The notes below the pieces were generated by a model. That model did not search any database and was not told the DNA's origin. It saw only the letters and a list, made by a program, of their open reading frames with translations. Source: Gammaproteobacteria bacterium (GTDB lineage Bacteria > Pseudomonadota > Gammaproteobacteria > Pseudomonadales > UBA3067). From it: DNA of 8,217 bases. The position numbers and the translations under genes are program-made. Positions 1-5,180 of this stretch are shown one piece after another (the stretch's first letter is position 1; each line of letters starts with the position of its first letter). Where the stretch lies: NCBI GenBank assembly GCA_002402085.1, contig NVVB01000009.1, positions 15,498-23,714 on the forward strand, in the 5' to 3' direction.

Positions 1-1245
1 GTGATTGGCGTAACGGTGGCTTTTGCCAGTGGTCGTTTTAGAATGTTAAGTAAGCGATTGCAAAAGTCAGTGGGAGACGTGACGCATGTGGTGTCTGAAT
101 CGATTCAAGGGCAGGTGGAAGTAAAGTCTTTTGGTGGCGAGGATTACGAGAAAAAACGATTCTTCCGAGCCAGCCGCTATAACTTGCGACAAGGTATGAA
201 ATTAGTCGTAGCAGGTGCGGTGAACACACCTGTGATCCAGTTTATTGTCTCTTTAGCCTTAGCGACTTTGGTGTGGCTGGCATTAGGCGTAATGAATGGT
301 GCGAGTGCCGGCGAATTCGCGGCCTATGTGGCGGCGGCTAGTATGTTGGCCAAGCCCATCCGTCAGCTGACTCAAGTGAATCTTAAAATTCAACGGGGTA
401 TTACTGCTGCTGCGTCCGTGTTTGAGTTAATTGATCAAACCCAGGAACAAGACCTTGGCACCTATACAGTGGATCGCGTTTTGGGTGCGATAGAATACAA
501 AAATGTAGTGTTTGCTTATGGTGATGAGGTGGTCATCAAAGGGGTTAATCTTTCGGTGGCGGCTGGCCAGACGGTGGCATTGGTAGGACGTTCTGGCAGC
601 GGTAAATCGACCTTGGTACAGTTGTTGGCGCGCTTTTATGAGATTAAAGGCGGTGAAATTCTTTTAGATGGACACCCCGTTACTGATTATAAATTAAGTG
701 TACTGCGTGAAAATGTTGCCATCGTAAGCCAGAACTTTACCCTGTTTAATACCACCTTGGCTGAGAATATTGCATACGGAATGGATGACGTCAGTATGGA
801 TGCAATAAAAGTAGCGGCTAAAAAAGCCTATGCCTTGGAATTTATTGAAAAGCTTCCCCAAGGCTTTGAAACCCCGGTGGGCCATGACGGAATGCAGTTG
901 TCTGGAGGGCAGCGGCAGCGTATTGCCATTGCGCGCGCGATTTTGAAAGATGCACCGGTTTTGATTTTGGATGAAGCGACTTCTGCACTGGATACAGAAA
1001 GCGAGCGTTTTATTCAGTTAGCACTTGAAGAAGTCATGAAGGGCAGGACTACGTTTGTCATTGCGCATCGTTTGTCCACGGTGGAAAATGCAGACTGCAT
1101 CTATGTAATGGATGATGGTCAGATTGTTGAAAGTGGTCGGCATCAAGATTTAATGGCCAAAGCGGGCGCGTATGCTCAGTTGCAGAATTTGCAATGGAGT
1201 GACCATGCAACGGGTTCTGAAGGCTCCCCTACTGAGCAAGGTTAA
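1..1245 (+). CDS. msbA: Lipid A-core flippase MsbA, ABC exporter, 5'-truncated by window edge
   Basis: C-terminal 414 residues of an ABC half-transporter that flips core-lipid A across the inner membrane, powered by ATP; the family works as a homodimer. The reading frame is open from base 1. Compared with the usual ~580-600 residues, about 170-190 N-terminal residues (first transmembrane helices) lie outside the window, so the GTG at base 1 is probably an internal Val codon. Visible parts: the end of the transmembrane domain with hydrophobic helices at about residues 70-98 and 105-120, then the ATPase domain with Walker A GRSGSGKST (196-204), Q-loop Gln244, signature LSGGQ (300-304), Walker B ending in Asp324-Glu325, D-loop SALD (328-331) and H-loop His356. 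All catalytic residues are intact. The FGGE and QRGIT stretches resemble E. coli MsbA. The stop overlaps the lpxK start by 1 nt (TAATG), the usual msbA-lpxK arrangement, which supports MsbA over a generic multidrug exporter. Confidence 0.95.
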   Translation: MIGVTVAFASGRFRMLSKRLQKSVGDVTHVVSESIQGQVEVKSFGGEDYEKKRFFRASRYNLRQGMKLVVAGAVNTPVIQFIVSLALATLVWLALGVMNGASAGEFAAYVAAASMLAKPIRQLTQVNLKIQRGITAAASVFELIDQTQEQDLGTYTVDRVLGAIEYKNVVFAYGDEVVIKGVNLSVAAGQTVALVGRSGSGKSTLVQLLARFYEIKGGEILLDGHPVTDYKLSVLRENVAIVSQNFTLFNTTLAENIAYGMDDVSMDAIKVAAKKAYALEFIEKLPQGFETPVGHDGMQLSGGQRQRIAIARAILKDAPVLILDEATSALDTESERFIQLALEEVMKGRTTFVIAHRLSTVENADCIYVMDDGQIVESGRHQDLMAKAGAYAQLQNLQWSDHATGSEGSPTEQG

Positions 1246-2312
1246 TGATACCCATGCGCTTACTGCAACAGAAAGTGGAACAGGCCTGGTATCGTCCTTT
1301 AGGTTGGAATAAGTGCTTATTGCCTTTGAGTTGGGCTTTTGAGCGACTTGCCGCAAGGCGGCGCGCTCAATTTGCGAGTGGCCAACGTGCGGTTAAGCGA
1401 GTGTCAGTGCCTGTGATTGTCGTGGGCAATATTTCTGTTGGCGGCACTGGTAAATCACCTCTCGTTATTTTTTTAATTGAAGCGCTTCGCCAGCAAGGCT
1501 GGACTCCAGGAGTCATTAGCCGAGGCTACGGCGCGTCAGTGAAAGATTTCCCTTGCGAGGTAAGCGGCCAGGATGCGCCGGACGTGATGGGCGATGAGCC
1601 GGTGATGATTGCACGTCGCACCGGGGTGCCTTTAGTGATCGACCCCAATCGGAGCCATGCGGCTGATTATTTGTTATCAAAGACCTCTTGCGATGTGATC
1701 ATTAGTGATGATGGTTTGCAGCATTATGCCTTGGCGAGGGACATTGAGATTGCTGTAGTGGACGGTCTTAAGGGCTTAGGCAATGGTTGTTGCTTACCGG
1801 TAGGGCCCTTAAGGGAACCCCCGAACCGGTTAAATGAGGTCGATTTGGTTGTCTTGAATCAAGCCGGTGACAGCAGCCCGCTGGACGGGTATTCGGTCAA
1901 TTCTGATTATTTATATAAGATGGATATTGCGCCTGAAGGACTTTATTCGGTCGCTTCTTTGGTATCGTCATCGTCTACGGCGATGGACGTTAATAATCTA
2001 GGGCCTAAGGTGCACGGTGTTGCGGGCATCGGTAATCCAGATCGTTTTTTTGCAAGCCTTCGCAAGCAAGGTTTTGACGTTGTTGAACATCGTTTTCCTG
2101 ATCACTATCAGTATCAGAGCGGTGATCTACAATTTGGTGATTCCTTAGCGGTTGTGATGACTGAGAAAGATGCGATTAAATGCACTCATTTTTGTTTGGA
2201 TAGTCATTATTATTTGAAGGTGTCGAGTCACGTAGACGACTCGATGATGTCGCGCTTAATGCCGCTTCTTGCGCAAGCTAAGTTAGATTTAAAGCAACGC
2301 CAAAGCGCTTAA
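1245..2312 (+). CDS. lpxK: Tetraacyldisaccharide 4'-kinase LpxK
   Basis: Inner-membrane-associated kinase that phosphorylates the 4' position of the tetraacyl disaccharide 1-phosphate to give lipid IVA, late in the Raetz lipid A pathway. The 355-residue length is slightly above the E. coli protein. Visible motifs: a P-loop with family-typical lead-in, GNISVGGTGKSP (61-72), SRGYG (92-96), GDEP (116-119), DDGLQH (155-160), GPLREP (187-192), GIGNPDRFF (261-269), FPDHY (284-288) and TEKDAIK (306-312). The N-terminal stretch before the P-loop is amphipathic and basic, as expected for membrane association. The start ATG at 1245 overlaps the msbA stop by one base, implying translational coupling; an in-frame ATG at 1254 is an alternative, but the overlapping start is preferred. 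Product and start are well supported. Confidence 0.97.
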   Translation: MIPMRLLQQKVEQAWYRPLGWNKCLLPLSWAFERLAARRRAQFASGQRAVKRVSVPVIVVGNISVGGTGKSPLVIFLIEALRQQGWTPGVISRGYGASVKDFPCEVSGQDAPDVMGDEPVMIARRTGVPLVIDPNRSHAADYLLSKTSCDVIISDDGLQHYALARDIEIAVVDGLKGLGNGCCLPVGPLREPPNRLNEVDLVVLNQAGDSSPLDGYSVNSDYLYKMDIAPEGLYSVASLVSSSSTAMDVNNLGPKVHGVAGIGNPDRFFASLRKQGFDVVEHRFPDHYQYQSGDLQFGDSLAVVMTEKDAIKCTHFCLDSHYYLKVSSHVDDSMMSRLMPLLAQAKLDLKQRQSA

Positions 2313-2315
2313 ATT

Positions 2316-2332
2316 GCCTGGAAACCTCAGGC
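2316..2332 (+). other. Small hairpin just after lpxK, possible weak attenuator
   Basis: GCCTG (2316-2320) and CAGGC (2328-2332) form a perfect 5-bp stem with a 7-nt loop, beginning 4 nt after the lpxK stop. No T-run follows, so it is not a convincing intrinsic terminator. It could slow transcription or protect the 3' end of a processed msbA-lpxK message. A stem this short can also arise by chance. Confidence 0.25.
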
Positions 2333-2390
2333 TGCATTGTTTACGGGTTAATGTGCAAGCCTCTGGGTTGATTGATGCATTGCGACCGGA

Positions 2391-2418
2391 TTGATTGCAG
2401 TCAGGTGTAATTTTAAAT
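2391..2418 (+). promoter_or_regulatory. Possible weak sigma70-type promoter upstream of ycaR-kdsB
   Basis: TTGATT (2391-2396) and TTAAAT (2413-2418), separated by 16 nt, match the -35 and -10 consensus at 4 of 6 positions each. The pair lies in the 164-nt gap between lpxK and the YcaR-like gene, where an internal promoter would be expected if the two halves of the cluster are transcribed separately. The 7-mer TTGATTG also occurs at 2368-2374. In AT-rich DNA such a match is weak evidence. Confidence 0.22.
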
Positions 2419-2438
2419 AAGGTTTTTCGCAACGCTGT

Positions 2439-2462
2439 TGTGAAAGAACCTGTGAAAGAAGC
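2439..2462 (+). repeat. Two tandem 12-bp units just upstream of the ycaR ribosome binding site
   Basis: TGTGAAAGAACC (2439-2450) is followed immediately by TGTGAAAGAAGC (2451-2462), with one mismatch. The second unit abuts the GGGAG Shine-Dalgarno (2466-2470). It could be a small slippage duplication or a leader element affecting translation of the YcaR-like gene. Function is not known. Confidence 0.5.
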
Positions 2463-2476
2463 TATGGGAGAAAATA

Positions 2477-2665
2477 ATGCTGGATAAAAAAATATTATCA
2501 ATACTCGCTTGCCCTGTCTGCAAAGGTAAAGTGCATTATAAAAAAGAGCAGCAAGAAATCTGGTGTAAAGGCGACGGCTTAGCGTTTCCCGTCCGCGATG
2601 GTATTCCTGTCATGCTGGAAAATGAAGCCAGAGATTTAAACGTAGATGAAAAATTAACAAAATGA
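2477..2665 (+). CDS. ycaR: YcaR-like Trm112/UPF0434 family small protein
   Basis: A 62-residue protein of the Trm112-like (UPF0434) family, which is commonly found directly before kdsB in Gammaproteobacteria. Visible features are ILACPVCKG near the N-terminus with Cys12 and Cys15, a third Cys at 30, the [13 protein letters not shown] core (about 35-47) and a family-typical Glu-Ala-Arg just after it. The zinc-ribbon fold is reduced: only one CxxC pair plus one further Cys is present, as in E. coli YcaR, so metal binding is uncertain. Eukaryotic and archaeal Trm112 proteins activate methyltransferases; the role of this bacterial form is not established, and none is assigned. A clear GGGAG (2466-2470) sits 6 nt before the ATG. 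The stop overlaps the kdsB start by 4 nt (ATGA), so the two are probably translationally coupled. Confidence 0.92.
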   Translation: MLDKKILSILACPVCKGKVHYKKEQQEIWCKGDGLAFPVRDGIPVMLENEARDLNVDEKLTK

Positions 2666-3414
2666 ATGACTTTGTTGTAGTAATCCCAGCCCGATATGGT
2701 TCTACTCGATTGCCGGGTAAGCCATTGTTGGATATTGCTGGTAAGCCCATGGTACAGCATGTTTATGAGCGCGCTAGCGAAAGTGCTGCGCAGCAAGTGT
2801 TGGTGGCCACCGACGATGAGCGTATTGTTGAGGCTGTAAAAAGCTTTGGGGGCGAGGTCATGATGACCGCTGCGGATCATGTTTCTGGCACGGACCGTCT
2901 TGCCGAAGTGGCCCGTAATTTAGGCTTAGGTAATAGCGATATCGTTGTGGGTGTGCAGGGCGATGAGCCTTTGATCCCGCCCGCGATTATTAATCAGGTG
3001 GCGGAGAATTTAGCCAAGCATTCAGAGGCCTCGATTGCGACACTGCAAGAAAAAATTGAAGACCTTGAGACCCTGAATAACCCGAATGTGGTGAAGGTGG
3101 TGCGTGATCTAAAGAATATGGCGTTGTATTTTAGTCGTGCGCCGATTCCTTATGCACGTGATGAGTTTGCTGAGCAGCGATTTCCTACCGATAGTGACTA
3201 TTTTCGGCACGTTGGCATGTACGCGTACCGAGTGGAGTTTTTAAATCTTTATAGCGCTTGGGCACCGTGTGAATTGGAGCAGCTGGAAAAACTAGAACAG
3301 TTACGAGCGCTTTGGCAGGGACATAAAATCCATGTTGAGACTGCATTGCAGTTGCCGGGAGCAGGCGTTGATACTCCCGAAGATTTACAGCGAGTGCGGG
3401 ATATTCTTGCATAG
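2662..3414 (+). CDS. kdsB: 3-deoxy-manno-octulosonate cytidylyltransferase (CMP-Kdo synthetase) KdsB
   Basis: Cytoplasmic enzyme that makes CMP-Kdo and pyrophosphate from CTP and Kdo; CMP-Kdo is the donor WaaA uses to build the inner core on lipid IVA, the LpxK product. At 250 residues it has the usual family length. Motifs: the nucleotide-binding signature [14 protein letters not shown] (8-21), VATDDERI (48-55), SGTDRLAE (75-82), the metal-binding VQGDEP (98-103), SRAPIPYAR in the middle, the HVGMYAYR strand, and the C-terminal GVDTPEDL with Asp237 as probable second metal ligand. All expected residues are present. The start overlaps the end of the YcaR-like gene (ATGA) and has no separate Shine-Dalgarno, which fits translational coupling. 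The phosphatase gene follows after 9 nt. Confidence 0.97.
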   Translation: MNDFVVVIPARYGSTRLPGKPLLDIAGKPMVQHVYERASESAAQQVLVATDDERIVEAVKSFGGEVMMTAADHVSGTDRLAEVARNLGLGNSDIVVGVQGDEPLIPPAIINQVAENLAKHSEASIATLQEKIEDLETLNNPNVVKVVRDLKNMALYFSRAPIPYARDEFAEQRFPTDSDYFRHVGMYAYRVEFLNLYSAWAPCELEQLEKLEQLRALWQGHKIHVETALQLPGAGVDTPEDLQRVRDILA

Positions 3415-3423
3415 GGGGCCGCT

Positions 3424-3912
3424 ATGATTAAGGTTCTATTTGTGTGTTTGGGCAATATTTGCCGTTCGCCCACCGCGCATGGCGTGTTCGAGCATTTAGT
3501 GGCGCAGGCTGGTTTAAGTGATTCAATTCGCGTCGAGTCGGCGGGCACTGGCGCCTACCATGTGGGGGAGCCTTCTGACCCACGTTCGGTTCAAGAGGCT
3601 TCAAAGCGAGGGTATGACTTAAGTGCTATCCGAGCACAGCAAGTGAAGGCTAACGATTTTCAGCGTTTTGATTATATTCTTGCTATGGACCACAGTAATC
3701 TCGCCGATCTAAAAGCGCTATGCCCCGTTGAGCATCAGAGTAAAGTCGCGTTGTTTCTCGATTACGGTCAAGTGTATTCAGAACAAGAAGTACCGGACCC
3801 TTATTATGGTGGCGGTAAAGGCTTTCTTAAGGTCTTGGATTTGGTGGAGGATGCATCCCAGGGCTTGTTGGCGGTATTGATAAAGTCCGGTGGCGAAACT
3901 GATCAAGTCTAG
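3424..3912 (+). CDS. Low-molecular-weight protein tyrosine phosphatase
   Basis: Cytoplasmic phosphatase of the LMW-PTP family (also the arsenate reductase ArsC-like fold), 162 residues, a typical length. The P-loop starts at Cys8: CLGNICRS (8-15) fits C-X5-R-S with nucleophile Cys8 and Arg14. The general acid is Asp125 in DPYYGG (125-130), whose two tyrosines resemble the regulatory tyrosine pair of tyrosine phosphatases, favouring this role over arsenate reduction. The ATG has a strong purine-rich site (AGGGGG, 3413-3418) overlapping the end of kdsB. An LMW-PTP at this position between kdsB and murB is also known from Pseudomonas. Its substrate there is not settled to my knowledge. No tyrosine (BY-type) kinase is present in the window, but a Ser/Thr-type kinase lies three genes downstream; a functional link is only an inference. 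Confidence 0.93.
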   Translation: MIKVLFVCLGNICRSPTAHGVFEHLVAQAGLSDSIRVESAGTGAYHVGEPSDPRSVQEASKRGYDLSAIRAQQVKANDFQRFDYILAMDHSNLADLKALCPVEHQSKVALFLDYGQVYSEQEVPDPYYGGGKGFLKVLDLVEDASQGLLAVLIKSGGETDQV

Positions 3913-3948
3913 TGGCGCTAAAAAGGCATTGTAAAAAACAGTGAATGA

Positions 3949-3968
3949 AGTCAGTGAATACGCTGACT
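3949..3968 (+). other. Short hairpin in the phosphatase-murB gap
   Basis: AGTCAG (3949-3954) and CTGACT (3963-3968) form a perfect 6-bp stem with an 8-nt loop, inside the 91-nt AT-rich gap before murB. What follows is A-rich rather than T-rich, so it is unlikely to be an intrinsic terminator on the + strand. A direct repeat CAGTGAAT (3939-3946 and 3952-3959) overlaps it. An RNA-processing or mRNA-stability role is possible but unsupported. Confidence 0.3.
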
Positions 3969-4003
3969 AAAGTAATAAATTAAGAACAAAGTTAAAAAAC
4001 AGC

Positions 4004-5035
4004 ATGCCCTCAATTGAAGAAAATGTGCCGCTTAAATCGTTTAATAGTTTGTCAGTGCCGGCTACTGCGCGCTTTTTGGCTCGAGTGGAGTCCATCGCTG
4101 ATGTAAGGGCGTTGCTGAGTGATTCAGACTATTTAGATTTACCTAAGTGGGTGCTAGGCGGGGGTAGCAATATTGTTTTGTTAGAAGACTTCCCTGGTCT
4201 GGTGCTCTGGAACCAAATTAAAGGCATTGAGGTCTTAGAGCGCGCGGATGACGTGTTAATTACCGCTGGGGCTGGAGAATGTTGGCATGACCTGGTGCGT
4301 TTTAGCGTTACCTCCAATTGGAGTGGCTTGGAGAATCTGTCGTTAATTCCAGGCTCTGTAGGCGCTGCACCGGTGCAAAATATTGGTGCTTATGGCGTTG
4401 AGCTAGCGGATGTATTTGAGCATCTGGAAGCCGTGGATCTAAAAACAGGTGAAGCACGTTTGTTCAGTGCTCAACAGTGCCAGTTTTCCTACCGGGATAG
4501 CATTTTTAAACAGGCGGGCAATCAATATTGTATTGTTAGTGTGACGCTTAAGCTGGCAAAAAAATATTCCCCTACGCTTTCCTATCAAGGACTTAACGCT
4601 GCCATTGAGCAAAAGGCTTGGTCTAATCCGACCGTCGAGCAAATCAGTGATTTAATTTGTGAGATTCGGTCAGCCAAGTTGCCTTCCCCGGCTCTGATTC
4701 CCAATGTAGGCAGTTTTTTTACTAACCCTGTGATTGCTGAACACGAGTTGCAGCGCATACGCGTGCAGCATCCAAAGATCATTTATTTTCCTCATCGCAC
4801 GGGTTTTGTAAAAGTAGCGGCCGGCTGGTTGATTGAGCAATGTGGCTGGAAGGGGCGGCGTGTAGGGCAAGTCGGATGCTATTCCAAGCAAGCTTTAGTG
4901 TTGGTGAACTACGGTGTTCAAAGCGGTCAAGAGATCATTCAATTTGCCGAGCAGGTGCAGCTTGATGTGAAGACTGTTTTCGGTCTTGAATTGGAGATTG
5001 AACCGCTTCTTATTGATCGTTTTTTTGAGTCTTGA
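4004..5035 (+). CDS. murB: UDP-N-acetylenolpyruvoylglucosamine reductase MurB (type I)
   Basis: FAD- and NADPH-dependent cytoplasmic enzyme that reduces UDP-GlcNAc-enolpyruvate to UDP-MurNAc, the second committed step of peptidoglycan synthesis. Its 343 residues match E. coli MurB (342). The N-terminal ENVPLKSFNSLSV segment is family typical. FAD-binding stretches include LGGGSNIVL (51-59) and the segment GLENLSLIPGSVG (108-120) followed by a QNIGAYG (125-131) loop. Catalytic residues by comparison with E. coli: Tyr163-Arg164 in SYRDS, the proton donor Ser237 in NVGSFF (234-239), and Glu331 near the C-terminus. The YQGL segment (194-197) matches the extra region of type I enzymes. The ATG at 4004 has no clear Shine-Dalgarno, only an A-rich leader, and no better in-frame start exists before the stop at 3968. 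It lies 91 nt after the phosphatase. Confidence 0.97.
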   Translation: MPSIEENVPLKSFNSLSVPATARFLARVESIADVRALLSDSDYLDLPKWVLGGGSNIVLLEDFPGLVLWNQIKGIEVLERADDVLITAGAGECWHDLVRFSVTSNWSGLENLSLIPGSVGAAPVQNIGAYGVELADVFEHLEAVDLKTGEARLFSAQQCQFSYRDSIFKQAGNQYCIVSVTLKLAKKYSPTLSYQGLNAAIEQKAWSNPTVEQISDLICEIRSAKLPSPALIPNVGSFFTNPVIAEHELQRIRVQHPKIIYFPHRTGFVKVAAGWLIEQCGWKGRRVGQVGCYSKQALVLVNYGVQSGQEIIQFAEQVQLDVKTVFGLELEIEPLLIDRFFES

Positions 5036-5037
5036 GC

Positions 5038-5055
5038 CTTGGTTTTAAAACCAAG
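5038..5055. terminator. 18-bp perfect palindrome after murB, possible terminator or hairpin
   Basis: CTTGGTTTTAAAACCAAG begins 2 nt after the murB stop and is perfectly self-complementary; as RNA it would form a stem of about 7 bp around a UUAA loop. No T-run follows on the + strand, so a classic intrinsic terminator is doubtful. It could be a 3'-end stabilising hairpin, or a dimeric regulator site in front of the kinase gene. A second small stem, TCCCC/GGGGA (5101-5117), lies further downstream. Confidence 0.4.
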
Positions 5056-5099
5056 CTAAGCATAATCTCCCTTCAAACAAGGTTCTTCGAGGCCTTGGC

Positions 5100-5129
5100 T
5101 TCCCCAAGATCAGGGGAGTCTCCTATACT
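5100..5129 (+). promoter_or_regulatory. Possible promoter for the tandem kinase gene
   Basis: TATACT (5124-5129) matches the -10 consensus at 5 of 6 positions. A weak -35, TTCCCC (5100-5105), lies 18 nt upstream and matches at 3 of 6. Transcription would start near 5136, giving a leader of about 45 nt before the kinase ATG. The weak -35 overlaps the TCCCC/GGGGA inverted repeat, which could allow an activator or repressor to act here. The position between murB and the kinase, after a hairpin, supports a separate promoter, but the motif evidence is modest. Confidence 0.33.
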
Positions 5130-5180
5130 TTAAGCGAGGTTTTTGATTCATCCGTTGATATAACTCGTTGTAATAAAAGC

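Noticed and set aside
2536..2880. Minus-strand open frame of 114 residues opposite ycaR and kdsB
   Set aside because: It is antisense to two well-supported genes, has no recognisable domain and no ribosome binding site; it is a shadow of coding composition.
3249..3548. Minus-strand open frame of 99 residues opposite kdsB and the phosphatase
   Set aside because: Cys/Ser/Arg-rich low-quality translation antisense to two conserved genes; no family features.
3424..3912. Arsenate reductase (ArsC, thioredoxin-coupled) for the LMW-PTP-fold gene
   Set aside because: The DPYY segment with paired tyrosines and the envelope-gene setting fit a tyrosine phosphatase; no ars genes are nearby.
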